From Citreicoccus inhibens (GTDB lineage Bacteria; Myxococcota; Myxococcia; Myxococcales; Myxococcaceae), in NCBI RefSeq assembly GCF_019039035.1, contig NZ_JAHNZT010000036.1, positions 1 through 64,000 on the forward strand: 64,000 nucleotides of DNA, given 5' to 3'. Of the stretch, positions 17,402-25,666 are shown piece after piece (within the stretch, counting starts at the first letter, position 1; every line of letters begins with the position of its first letter). The position numbers were made by a program, and so were the translations under genes. The notes below the pieces were generated by a model, which saw nothing but the letters and a program-made list of their open reading frames with translations, had not been told where the DNA came from and ran no database searches.

Positions 17402-18055
17402 ATGACCTTGAAGCTCTATTCCCATCCGTTCTCTTCCTACTGCCAGAAGGCGCTGACCGCGCTGTATGAGAATGGAACGCCTTTCGAGTACCGCTCGATG
17501 GAAGAGGCGGGGGTGCCTCAAGAGCATGAGAGGCTCTGGCCGCTGAAGCGCATCCCCATCCTGGTGGATGGGGACCGCACCCTCATCGAAGCGACCTGCG
17601 TCATCGAGTACCTCCAGCTCTACTACCCGGGACCCGTGCGGCTGCTGCCCGAGGACCCCAAGGCGGCGCTGGAGGTGCGGATGATGGACCGGTTCTTCGA
17701 CAACTACATCTCCACGCCCCAGCAGAAGGTGGTCTTCGATCGGATCCGCTCCGAGGCGAACCGCGACCCGTATGGCGTGGCCGAGGCGCGCAAGCAGCTC
17801 GAGTCCGCCTATGCATGGCTCGACCAGAAGATGGTGGGCCGCACGTGGGCCGCGGGAGAGGACTTCAGCCTGGCGGACTGCGCCGCCGCGCCGTTCCTGT
17901 TCTACGCGGACTGGACCCATCCCATCGCGGAGGAGTTCACCCAGGTGAGGGCATACCGGAAGCGATTGCTGGCGCGGCCCTCGTTCGCCCGCGCGGTCAA
18001 CGAGGCGCGGCCGTACCGGCACTACTTCCCGCTGGGCGCTCCGGCGCGCGACTGA
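17402..18055 (+). CDS. Glutathione S-transferase family protein
   Basis: About 217 residues. The N-terminal thioredoxin-like domain begins KLYSHPFSSYCQKALTALYE, with the family segment KRIPILVDGDRTLIEATCVIEYL, in which the turn before Pro and the Glu-Ala-Thr loop bind glutathione. The C-terminal all-helical domain has the DFSLADCAAAPFLFYADW signature. Cytoplasmic, with no signal peptide. The C-terminal half lacks features that would fix a subclass. It stands alone between a hairpin and the promoter-like site at 18,074, so is likely its own unit. Substrate unknown. Confidence 0.85.
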   Translation: MTLKLYSHPFSSYCQKALTALYENGTPFEYRSMEEAGVPQEHERLWPLKRIPILVDGDRTLIEATCVIEYLQLYYPGPVRLLPEDPKAALEVRMMDRFFDNYISTPQQKVVFDRIRSEANRDPYGVAEARKQLESAYAWLDQKMVGRTWAAGEDFSLADCAAAPFLFYADWTHPIAEEFTQVRAYRKRLLARPSFARAVNEARPYRHYFPLGAPARD

Positions 18056-18073
18056 GCTGCGCGGCTCGGTGCC

Positions 18074-18102
18074 TTGACCGTTCCGGGAAGCCTCCCTAGC
18101 GT
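18074..18102 (+). promoter_or_regulatory. Candidate sigma-70-type promoter
   Basis: TTGACC and TAGCGT are separated by exactly 17 bases, and the ATG of the hypothetical gene lies 35 bases further on. The spacing and both hexamers are plausible for a housekeeping promoter in a high-GC bacterium. This is pattern only. Confidence 0.45.
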
Positions 18103-18137
18103 CTGGCGAGGCGCGGACACCCGGGGCAAAGCAACTC

Positions 18138-18734
18138 ATGGGCAATACAGCGGTCAAGGCGAAGCAGAAGCCCCTCATCGTGGGGCCCATTCCGTCACCC
18201 GGTTCGGGCAACTTCGCGGTCGCGTTCACGGACCGAGACGGGGATGGGAAGAAGGTGACCGACCGGGAGATCGCCGTCCTCACGGTCAGCACGACACCGA
18301 ACGCCCACTATCTTCCGTGGGCGAACGGCGCCTTCACCCGCTGCGAGATCAGCCTCGAATCCGACTCCATCGACTACTTCTTCACCGCGGACCTGAGCGG
18401 CTGCAGCCTCTGGTACAAGTTCCAGGACAAGAAGATCCTCATCCGCCACGAGGCGCGCACCACCGCCGAGGCCCAGCTCGAGCACTCCATCGCGGGCTTC
18501 AAGTGCGTGGTGAACAGCAGCACCAACCCCGACGACATCCAGCTCAGCGTGGATCCAGACACGAATGTCCGGAGCGCGCAGTTCTACGTGGTCTACGCGC
18601 TCCTGGACCATGAGTCGCGGCAGATTGACTTCCGCGTGCAGCTCGTCGCGCAGAAGAAGAACCTGCTCACCCGCGTGGAGACTTACGAGCTGGTCAAGCT
18701 GGGCTCCGTGGTGGTGGAGTTCCCCTCGCTGTGA
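18138..18734 (+). CDS. Hypothetical protein, converging on the lectin-like gene
   Basis: About 198 residues, with no signal peptide, rich in beta-strand patterns. Notable stretches are GNFAVAFTDRDGDGKKVTD, HYLPWANGAFTRCEISLE, YFFTADLSGCSLWYKF and a C-terminal VQLVAQKKNLLTRVETYEL. Two cysteines (in TRCEI and SGCSL) sit in strand-like segments. I do not recognise a family. A good promoter-like element precedes it. Its stop lies 9 bases from the stop of the crystallin/jacalin-like gene on the other strand. That closeness may be chance, but both lack export signals and both look like small-ligand or sugar-binding beta proteins. Confidence 0.65.
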   Translation: MGNTAVKAKQKPLIVGPIPSPGSGNFAVAFTDRDGDGKKVTDREIAVLTVSTTPNAHYLPWANGAFTRCEISLESDSIDYFFTADLSGCSLWYKFQDKKILIRHEARTTAEAQLEHSIAGFKCVVNSSTNPDDIQLSVDPDTNVRSAQFYVVYALLDHESRQIDFRVQLVAQKKNLLTRVETYELVKLGSVVVEFPSL

Positions 18735-18743
18735 GGCGCGGGG

Positions 18744-20390
18744 CTACCCGCCCGTGAGCCCGGGGAGGTCCAGCCACGCGATGGGGTTGAACCCGGGCGT
18801 GGTGGGCGTCTCGAAGCGCCAGATGAACGACACGCTGTTGAGCGTGGAGCCCTGGAGCGCGCTGGTGAACCCGGACAGGCACGCGCCAACGCCCTGGGGT
18901 GAGAGGGATTGGAACTGCGTGCTCGCCGGTGCGCCGCCGCCGAACTGCCGGCCCAGGTTGGTGCGCAGGTAGATTTGATTGATCGACCCCGAGTCGATGT
19001 TCCCGCCGCACCCGAAGGCCGCGATGACGTACTCCCCCACCGAGAGGGTGACGTCGCAGACGTCGCTGCCGCTCGCGGTGCCGCGCATCGGCTGCTGGAC
19101 GCCATCAAGCCATATCTGGAGGCAGTCCACCCGGCTGCCCGAGCGCAGCAGGATGCGGGTGACGTCCTGGTCGTTGGTGGCGGCGTCCTTCTCGTGGCCG
19201 CCGCCCGACACATTCCGAGCCCCGCCCAGCGGGCCCGTCACGGCGTGCACGTAGCTCTCGATGGGCACCTGTCCCGTGGAGCCGAAGCACGGCCACATGT
19301 ACGAGAGGTTCACCCAGCCCAGCACGTTGACGACGAACTGCTGCGTGTAGAGGAACTTCTCCGCGTCGTTGAACTGGAGCTGGGTCTGGGCCCACGCCTG
19401 CTGCTCCACGAAGGCTTGCTTCGCCATCACCTTCAGCGCGGGAGTCGCGTCCGCCAGCAACGCGTCCAGTGCCTGCTTGAAGGCCTCGCGCTTCTGGGCG
19501 CCCTCCGTGCCGTACCAGGGCGCCGAGGCGTAGATCTGATCGAAGTAGCGCCACCGCGCGCTGTACACGGCCAGGGCCACCGTGAAGTAGGCGGACGTAT
19601 AGGGAAGCTTCTGGGTGGGGTACTGGGACGCGGGATGGCTGGCGTTGTAGGTGAAGAACGGGGCCCGGTCCGCGAGGAGCTGACAGAGGCTGTCATACTC
19701 GTTGTAGAGGCCGTCATTCAGATACAGCTTGATGGCGTTGAGGACGCCCGTGAACTCATCCTCGATCTGGCTCATCACCGAGGACTCGACCCCGGTGAAG
19801 ACAGCCTTCACGACGAAGCGCTGGATGGCCTCCCACACGGCGTTGATGTCGGTGGTGGAGGGCCAGAAGATGTCCAGCAGGTCCCCCAGGAAGCCGCCGA
19901 CGTCTGGGATGAGATTGATGAGCGCGCCGACCAGGTCCTCCATGTCGCTGGCGACCGTGGAGAACGTCTCCTCGCCGTCCACGACCGCGAGCTGGGTGAC
20001 GGTGCCGTTGGTGGCCTTGGAGACGCCCGGCCAGCCCGAGGGCTGCGAGCTGTACATCTGGAAGCTGTCGATGTTGTCTCCCATGTTGAACTGGCCCTTC
20101 AGGTCGCTCACCAGGGAGTTGGGGCCGAAGTACAGCTTCTTCTTGTCCGAGTGCTTCTCGTTGTAGTCCTCGTCTTCATAGACAATCAGCCACGTCTGGG
20201 GCCCGGTGACCAAGGACTCGATGTGGTCCCCCACCTTCGCGCCGCTGGGGGAGCTGGAGCCGAACAAGGTGAAGTTGTAGTCGTCCAGTTCCGGCACGTT
20301 CTGGGCGCCGGTGAAGTTGATGTACGCGTGCTGATAGCCCCACACGTCGAAGAATTGGACCCAGGTTCCGGATGCGCTCGTGCTCGGCAT
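18744..20390 (-). CDS. Possible beta/gamma-crystallin + helical domain + jacalin-like lectin protein
   Basis: About 548 residues, starting at the ATG at 20,390 (an upstream in-frame start adds 44 improbable residues). There is no signal peptide. Residues about 8-105 resemble a beta/gamma-crystallin fold: VQFFDVWGYQHAYINF, the Glu/Asp/Tyr-rich VYEDEDYNEKHSDKK, and SFQMYSS. Residues about 105-380 are mainly helical (AIQRFVVKAVFTGVESSV, SQIEDEFTGVLNAIKLYL, SAYFTVALAVYSARWRYF). Residues about 384-485 look jacalin-like: GPLGG, RILLRSGSRVDCLQIWLDG, then TLSVGEYVIAAFGCGG. The helical block loosely recalls the pore-forming part of Cry-type toxins, but that is a guess. A secreted or spore/fruiting-body lectin is the other option. 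Confidence 0.6.
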   Translation of the reverse strand: MPSTSASGTWVQFFDVWGYQHAYINFTGAQNVPELDDYNFTLFGSSSPSGAKVGDHIESLVTGPQTWLIVYEDEDYNEKHSDKKKLYFGPNSLVSDLKGQFNMGDNIDSFQMYSSQPSGWPGVSKATNGTVTQLAVVDGEETFSTVASDMEDLVGALINLIPDVGGFLGDLLDIFWPSTTDINAVWEAIQRFVVKAVFTGVESSVMSQIEDEFTGVLNAIKLYLNDGLYNEYDSLCQLLADRAPFFTYNASHPASQYPTQKLPYTSAYFTVALAVYSARWRYFDQIYASAPWYGTEGAQKREAFKQALDALLADATPALKVMAKQAFVEQQAWAQTQLQFNDAEKFLYTQQFVVNVLGWVNLSYMWPCFGSTGQVPIESYVHAVTGPLGGARNVSGGGHEKDAATNDQDVTRILLRSGSRVDCLQIWLDGVQQPMRGTASGSDVCDVTLSVGEYVIAAFGCGGNIDSGSINQIYLRTNLGRQFGGGAPASTQFQSLSPQGVGACLSGFTSALQGSTLNSVSFIWRFETPTTPGFNPIAWLDLPGLTGG

Positions 20391-20620
20391 GGTGCCCCCC
20401 AAGGGTGATGGCAGCGTTCGGCCGGGGCGCCTGTGCAAGCCATGGGCCCGATGTCGCTCCAGAGCGCCTGCGCTGGGGATGGCGGCGAGCGTGGGGCGGA
20501 TCTGCGTCACGTCAGGACGCACCTGCGTTGGCTCGGATGCTCGATGGGGCGAGGCGCGTGAATATGTCGCACGGTGCGTGCGTCCAGGCGGCTCGGGCCG
20601 ATTTCCTCGGGAGAAAGCGA

Positions 20621-21004
20621 ATGAGCCGCATCGTGGTGTTGGCGTTGTTGCTGTGTGGGGTCTCCGCGAGGGCTGAAGAGCCTCGGTGCGTGAGCAACTA
20701 TGGGAAGACCGCCTGCGGCTATCACTGCGTGGCGAACTACGCGCAGGTGAAGTGCGCCCAGACGGAAGAGGGCGTCTGCACCGCCAACTATGGCGAGGTG
20801 GTGTGCTGGGACCCGCCCTTGAGAGGCCACCACCGCCACGAGCACGACTCCGACTCTCCTCGAGCCCAGTGCGTCAGCAACTACGGCATGACGGCGTGCG
20901 GCTATGGCTGCGTGGCCAACTATGGCGAGGTCAAATGCGCCCAGACGCCGAGGGGCGTGTGCACCGCCTCGAATGGCCACGTGACGTGCTTCGACCCGCG
21001 CTGA
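20621..21004 (+). CDS. Small secreted protein of two cysteine-rich repeats
   Basis: About 127 residues. A GGGAGAAAG ribosome site precedes the ATG at 20,621, which gives a signal peptide ending SARA-EEPR. The rest is two copies of a unit of about 42 residues joined by a His/Asp/Ser-rich linker. Each unit runs CVSNYG-(K/M)TACGY-(H/G)CVANY and KCAQT-VCTA-CWDP/CFDP, with six cysteines each. All cysteines are probably in disulfides. I do not recognise a named family. It could be a periplasmic or outer-surface protein. It points toward the GH13 gene, ending 42 bases from that gene's stop. Confidence 0.7.
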   Translation: MSRIVVLALLLCGVSARAEEPRCVSNYGKTACGYHCVANYAQVKCAQTEEGVCTANYGEVVCWDPPLRGHHRHEHDSDSPRAQCVSNYGMTACGYGCVANYGEVKCAQTPRGVCTASNGHVTCFDPR

Positions 21005-21046
21005 CCTGACGGGTCGTCCTGTCTGGCACGACTCCGCGCGTCGCGC

Positions 21047-22690
21047 TCAGCGCAGCCGCCAGATGCCGGTGGAATGCGCGGGCAGGCGCACGCGCCAGTT
21101 GCCCGAGCCACCCGTGGGCACGGGGACATCCCGGTCGGTGAAGAGGGGCTCGGCGGTGTCGCCGGGCACCGCGAAGGGCCCGCTGGTGACGAGCGCGCCG
21201 GAGAGGTTGTGCACCACCAGCACCTGCTCCTCGCCCGAGAAGCGCACGTAGGCGAGCGTGGGGGAGGCCCCGTTGGGGGGCGTGAGGAGCGTCAGGCCGC
21301 CCGCCGTGAGCGCGGCCGAGGCGTGGCGCGCGCGCAGCAGGGCCTGGTAACGCGACAGCAGCGAGCTGGTGACGCCGCGCTGGGCCGCGACGTTGGCCGT
21401 CTCGCGGCCGGTCGAGAAGCCGTACCACGGCGTGCCGGTGGTGAAGCCGCCGCCCGTGCTCGTGTCCCAGGGCATGGGGGTGCGCTTGGCCTCGTCGTTG
21501 TTGCCCGCGCCGTTGGCGAGCCCCACCTCCTCGCCGTAGTACAGGAAGGGCGCGCCGGGCAGCGTGAGCAGCAACGCGGCGGCGGTGCCCAGCTTGACGG
21601 AGTCACCCTGGAGCTGGGTGGCCAGCCGGACCATGTCGTGGTTGGTGAGGAAGGGCGCATCGGCTACGCCCGCGGGATAGCGCGCGGTCATGTCGACGAG
21701 CTTGCCCGCGATGCCGCTCGCGTCCCCTGAGCCGAGCGCCGCGATGAGGCGCTCGGACATGGGGAAGTTGAAGTTGAGGGACAGCTCGTCTCCGCCGGGC
21801 ACCTGCGCGGTGTCGCCGTAGTACGTGGCGATGACCGGCGTGTCGCTCCAGTTCTCGCCTACGAGCACCGCGTCTGGTTTGACGGCGTGCACGTGCGCGG
21901 CGAACTCCTTCCAGAAGGCGTGCGTCTGCGGCGTGTCGGACTGGCCCGGGCCACCGCCCGTCTCGATGAGGTAGCGGGCCGCGTCCAGGCGGAAGCCATC
22001 CGCGCCGCGCGACAGCCACAGCGACGCGAGCCGCTTGACTTCGTCACGGACCGCGGGCGTGGCGAGGTTCAGGTCCGGCATCCCGCTCCAGAAGACGCCG
22101 TAGAAGTACGCGCCATTGAGCGGGTGCCACGTCGGGTCGCTCGCGTAGGGGCTCCACGGCTGATTCCAGCCGAGGTTGCGGTCGCGCCAGACATACCAAT
22201 CGCGGTGCGCCGCGGTGGGCGAGGCGGCCGAGTCGACGAACCACGGATGCTGCGCGCTGGTGTGGTTGATGACGAAGTCGAGGATGACGCGCAGGCCTCG
22301 CCGGTGTGCCTCGTCGCACAGCGTCTGGAAGTCCGCGAGCGTGCCGTAGTCCGGCTGGATGCGCTCGTAGTCCGTGACGTCGTAGCCGTGGTAGCTGGGC
22401 GAGGCGAACACGGGCATCAGCCACAGCGCGTCCACGCCCAGGTCGCGCAGGTAGTCGAGCCGCGAGGTGAGGCCCGGCAGGTCTCCCACGCCGTCGCCGT
22501 TGGAGTCCTGGAAGCTGCGGACGAAGACCTCGTAGAACACGGCGCCCCGGTGCCACGCCCCGCCCGCGGGAGGCATGAGGGTGAGGGACGTGCTCGGGGA
22601 CAGCGGTTGCGGCTCGGGATTCGGCGCGGTGTTGGCGCAGGCGGACAGCAAGGCCGCGGCGAGCAGGGACACGCTGCGAGGGAAGCGCAT
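21047..22690 (-). CDS. Second alpha-amylase/alpha-glucosidase family (GH13) lipoprotein
   Basis: About 547 residues with lipobox LLSAC near residue 18. Visible GH13 motifs are DFVINH, GFRLDAARYLIE with the nucleophile Asp, GENWSDTPV with the acid/base Glu, and FLTNHDMVRLAT with the third carboxylate. YYGEEVG and PMPWD further suggest the oligo-1,6-glucosidase/amylase branch. A C-terminal beta domain ends in GIWRLR. It lacks the N-terminal starch-binding modules of the pullulanase. It is 8 kb from the maltodextrin operon and probably separately regulated. It would work outside the inner membrane on starch-derived oligosaccharides. Confidence 0.88.
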   Translation of the reverse strand: MRFPRSVSLLAAALLSACANTAPNPEPQPLSPSTSLTLMPPAGGAWHRGAVFYEVFVRSFQDSNGDGVGDLPGLTSRLDYLRDLGVDALWLMPVFASPSYHGYDVTDYERIQPDYGTLADFQTLCDEAHRRGLRVILDFVINHTSAQHPWFVDSAASPTAAHRDWYVWRDRNLGWNQPWSPYASDPTWHPLNGAYFYGVFWSGMPDLNLATPAVRDEVKRLASLWLSRGADGFRLDAARYLIETGGGPGQSDTPQTHAFWKEFAAHVHAVKPDAVLVGENWSDTPVIATYYGDTAQVPGGDELSLNFNFPMSERLIAALGSGDASGIAGKLVDMTARYPAGVADAPFLTNHDMVRLATQLQGDSVKLGTAAALLLTLPGAPFLYYGEEVGLANGAGNNDEAKRTPMPWDTSTGGGFTTGTPWYGFSTGRETANVAAQRGVTSSLLSRYQALLRARHASAALTAGGLTLLTPPNGASPTLAYVRFSGEEQVLVVHNLSGALVTSGPFAVPGDTAEPLFTDRDVPVPTGGSGNWRVRLPAHSTGIWRLR

Positions 22691-22749
22691 GGGCTCGCTC
22701 TAGCAGTGAATGGCGCGCGGCGACCAGCCTGGCGCCGCGCGTTCGTTGC

Positions 22750-24549
22750 TCACAGGCGCAGCGGTGGCTCGATGAGCATGGGGTCGGTGGCCTTCGGGTC
22801 GTCCGGGTCGAAGGCGGGTGAGCCTGGCCCCGCGCCGGTGGGCTTCCAGTGGCGCGCCACGCGCTCGATGCCCACGGGGAACACCGTGAGCCGTCCGTCC
22901 GCGTCGATGCGCAGCCGCAGGAAGTTCTTGTAGTCCGGCAGGGCGAGCGAGCCGAACGCCTCGTTGGAGTGTGCTCCGAAGACGTTGACGCTCAGCCAGA
23001 GGTACAGCCCCACGAGGAACGGCCCGACGAGGAAGCCCCCCATGAACGTGAAGGTGCACGAGAGGAGGAACTTGCCGGCCAGGTGCATCCACCCGTCCGC
23101 GCAATGCGAGCCGTCCGCGGTGAGCACCGGACAGATGCCCAGCTTGCTCACCGTCAGGTACGTGCCGCCCCACGACACGAGGAACGCCGCGAGGATGTGG
23201 CTGAGGCCGTGCACCGCGCCCACCAGCGCGCGCCACTTGCCGAACGCCGCGTCCGCCAGCGAGATGAGCCCGCCGATGGTGACGAGCCCCAGCGCGAGCG
23301 TCCACGGTCGGTTCACCATGTTGTTGGCCACCGCGGTGAGCACCTCGGGGAGCTGCGACACGCCGAGCGAGCCCACCTCCGCGTAGGCGGCCAGCGCCAT
23401 GAGCAGGTACAGCGTGCCGGTGATGACGCCGAACCCGGGGCTGTACCGGATGAGCAGCAGGTTCTTGCGCGCGAGCTTCCGCGACGTCTTCTCATCCGGG
23501 AAGCTCTTCTGGAGCTTGTAGCCGTCGCGCAGCGTGGGCGCGGCGGGCGCGTGCGTGGGGTGCAGGAAGGCGCCGCCTCCGCCCGCGGTGATTTTCTGCC
23601 GGCCCGCGGCGTCCTCGTGTCGGCGGTAGTGGTGCAGGTCGCCCGCGAGGAAGACGCTGATGCGCCGGCCCAGCACCTTCTCCTGGAGGTACTCCAGGTT
23701 GTTCTCCAGGTAGCTGCCCTTGCGCCGCGTGGACGCGGCCATGATCCACGCCGGCTCCGCGTTGCAGAGGATGACGCGGTCCTCGGGGCCCATCTGCTGC
23801 GCCACGTTGCGGAAGTACTCGACCTGGGGCACGTCGATGTCGCTGTTGAGCTGCACGTCGGTGCCGATGAGCCACCATGACTGCGGCAGCTTCAGCGCGA
23901 AGTAGCTGCGGCTCTGGCGCGTGCGCCGTCCGGCCACCCAGCGCTGCGCGCAGAACAGGCGCATGAAGGCAGACAGGCCGTCGTACCAGTCATGGTTGCC
24001 TGGGATGACGAACAGGTCCGGCTGGTTGGGCGGGTGCGAGCGGCGCATGGCGGCCTCGTAGGGCTGCACCATGCGCTCCTCGTACACCTCGCGGCTTGCG
24101 CCTGGGTACACCTGGTCTCCGCCGAACACGAGCACCCGGCCGCGCTTCGTCGCGTGCGTGGCCGTGCCGCCGCGCACCGGCAGGTTCAGCTCGGGCAGCG
24201 CCAACAGCCGCGCCACCGTGTACGTGGAGTCCCAGCCGTCTCCAATGTCTGACACGTAGTCGAGCCAGAACTCGCCGTTCGGCGCCGACTCGCTCGAATA
24301 GTCGAAGTAGGGCTCTTGAGGCCGCACCACCGCTTCGATGAGCCGCAGGTCCGCGCGCGTGCCGAACACCGTGGACACCAGCGCGTCCAACCCCGTGCGG
24401 AACACCTGACCGGGATGCAGCCAGCGCACCATGTCCGCGTGGTGGTGCGGCTTGGTTGCCGTGGCGCTGCCTCGCTCGCGCACGCGGCGGGCGATGGGCT
24501 CGGGCTCCAGCGGGGTGGGCGGGTTGCGAAGCTCGGGCTCACCCGCCAT
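22750..24549 (-). CDS. Metallophosphoesterase with C-terminal membrane domain
   Basis: About 599 residues. The calcineurin-like metal motifs are in order: DIGDGWDS (about residue 100), GGDQVYP (about 142), GNHDWYDG (about 185) and AGDLHHYRRH (about 303). The catalytic domain runs to about residue 350. Five or six membrane spans follow (GVITGTLYLLMALAAYAEVG, TLALGLVTIGGLISLAD, HILAAFLVSWGGTYLTV, FLVGPFLVGLYLWLSVNVFG), then a soluble tail. No signal peptide is visible, so the catalytic part is probably cytoplasmic. The start overlaps the end of the cupin gene by 11 bases, giving a two-gene operon. Substrate unknown. Confidence 0.82.
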   Translation of the reverse strand: MAGEPELRNPPTPLEPEPIARRVRERGSATATKPHHHADMVRWLHPGQVFRTGLDALVSTVFGTRADLRLIEAVVRPQEPYFDYSSESAPNGEFWLDYVSDIGDGWDSTYTVARLLALPELNLPVRGGTATHATKRGRVLVFGGDQVYPGASREVYEERMVQPYEAAMRRSHPPNQPDLFVIPGNHDWYDGLSAFMRLFCAQRWVAGRRTRQSRSYFALKLPQSWWLIGTDVQLNSDIDVPQVEYFRNVAQQMGPEDRVILCNAEPAWIMAASTRRKGSYLENNLEYLQEKVLGRRISVFLAGDLHHYRRHEDAAGRQKITAGGGGAFLHPTHAPAAPTLRDGYKLQKSFPDEKTSRKLARKNLLLIRYSPGFGVITGTLYLLMALAAYAEVGSLGVSQLPEVLTAVANNMVNRPWTLALGLVTIGGLISLADAAFGKWRALVGAVHGLSHILAAFLVSWGGTYLTVSKLGICPVLTADGSHCADGWMHLAGKFLLSCTFTFMGGFLVGPFLVGLYLWLSVNVFGAHSNEAFGSLALPDYKNFLRLRIDADGRLTVFPVGIERVARHWKPTGAGPGSPAFDPDDPKATDPMLIEPPLRL

Positions 24550-25090
24550 TGCGCACGTCCTCCCGAGGCCCCTGCGTGAAGCGCTGCTCGGGCCCAGGGC
24601 CCGCGTACACCTGCACGGCCCGGAACGCGGGGCCCGGCGTCACCACCCGCGCCGAGTGCTTCGCGCCCGCGGGGATGTAGACCGCGTCGCCCGCGCTCAC
24701 GCGCATCCCCTGGCCATTCACGGTCATGTCCGCGGCGCCCGCCTGGACGTAGAGCAGCTCCGCGCTGGTGGCGTGCACGTGCTCGGGCACCTCGCCGCCC
24801 GCGTCCAGCTCCAGCACGGACATCGACGCGGCGGTCGCGCCGGTGCTCGCGTTGAGCATCAGCGTCGCGTGGCCCCTGCCGCCGGCAATCGTGTAGCGGG
24901 GTGACCCGGCGGTGGACACGCGGTAGCGAGGCGTCGCGGCCGGCGCGGGCTCGGAACGCGCGGGCTCGGAACGCGCGGGCTCGGAACGCGCGGGCTCGGA
25001 AGAAGGGGGCGCCGGGTCGCGGGCCCACGCCAGGGCGGCGGTGCCCAGGGCCATGGCGGTCAGCACGGCGAGCAGGGGTCGGTGAGGCAT
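24539..25090 (-). CDS. Exported cupin-domain protein
   Basis: About 183 residues. The signal peptide (PHRPLLAVLTAMALGTAALA) comes from the ATG at 25,090; an in-frame start 162 codons upstream has no coding support. After a low-complexity SEPAR repeat, the cupin fold occupies residues about 70-165. Its metal-binding pattern is PEHVHATSAELLYV, and the second half is GQGMRVSAGDAVYIPAG followed by KHS. Two histidines and a glutamate of the first motif are present, so a metal site is possible. It overlaps the metallophosphoesterase gene by 11 bases and is first in that pair. The function is not readable. Confidence 0.8.
   Translation of the reverse strand: MPHRPLLAVLTAMALGTAALAWARDPAPPSSEPARSEPARSEPARSEPAPAATPRYRVSTAGSPRYTIAGGRGHATLMLNASTGATAASMSVLELDAGGEVPEHVHATSAELLYVQAGAADMTVNGQGMRVSAGDAVYIPAGAKHSARVVTPGPAFRAVQVYAGPGPEQRFTQGPREDVRNGG
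24945..25001 (-). repeat. 15-bp tandem repeat coding for SEPAR
   Basis: Three exact copies of gcgggctcggaacgc plus a 12-base partial copy. Inside the cupin gene they encode Ser-Glu-Pro-Ala-Arg units between the signal peptide and the cupin domain. The exact identity suggests recent copying or slippage, so the linker length may vary between strains. Confidence 0.85.
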
Positions 25091-25186
25091 GACGCCTGAA
25101 TTACCATGTCCTCCACCCTTGCCTGGAGGGGAGGCATGCACGGGATGTCTTTCCCTGGCGGCGCGGGCTCGGGCACCCTGGGGGGC

Positions 25187-25666
25187 ATGTCGGCTTCGCC
25201 CCTCGAGAACTTCCCCATCGTGGTGCCCTTCACCGTCCACTGGAGCGAGATGGACGCGTTCGGGCACGTGAACAACGCGCGCACCTTCACGTGGTTCGAG
25301 TCCGCGCGCATCGCCTATCTGGCGCGCATCGGGCTGACCGGCCCCACGGCGGCGGGGGCGGACACCGCGCCGGGCGGAGTGGGCCCCATCCTCGCCACCA
25401 CGCAGGCGGACTACCTGCGGCCCGTCGTCTTCCCGGCGCGGCTGGTGGCCGGGGCGCGCGTCACGCGCATCGGCAATGCGTCCATCACCTTCGAGCACGC
25501 GGTGGCGGGCGAGGAGGACGGCGTGCTCTACACGCGCGGCAGCTCCGTCATCGTCACGCTGCGCTACGCCGCGCACGAGAAGGTGCCGGTGCCCCAGCCC
25601 ATCCGCGCCGCCATCGAGGCGCTGGAGGGCCGGTCGTTCAGTCCGGCTTCTGATACGTCTCGATGA
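25187..25666 (+). CDS. Acyl-CoA thioesterase-like hot-dog protein
   Basis: About 159 residues in the 4HBT hot-dog fold. The family start [17 protein letters not shown] carries the catalytic Asp, and [15 protein letters not shown] is the long helix. [19 protein letters not shown] follows, as in YbgC/FadM-type thioesterases. The ATG at 25,187 follows a G-rich ribosome site; two earlier in-frame ATGs give a glycine-rich leader that the family lacks. The stop overlaps the stop of the chemoreceptor gene on the other strand by 29 bases. The acyl substrate cannot be told. Confidence 0.82.
   Translation: MSASPLENFPIVVPFTVHWSEMDAFGHVNNARTFTWFESARIAYLARIGLTGPTAAGADTAPGGVGPILATTQADYLRPVVFPARLVAGARVTRIGNASITFEHAVAGEEDGVLYTRGSSVIVTLRYAAHEKVPVPQPIRAAIEALEGRSFSPASDTSR

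Noticed and set aside
24945-25001. Repeats considered as a CRISPR-like array
   Set aside because: Units are 15 bases with no spacers and lie in frame within a coding gene.
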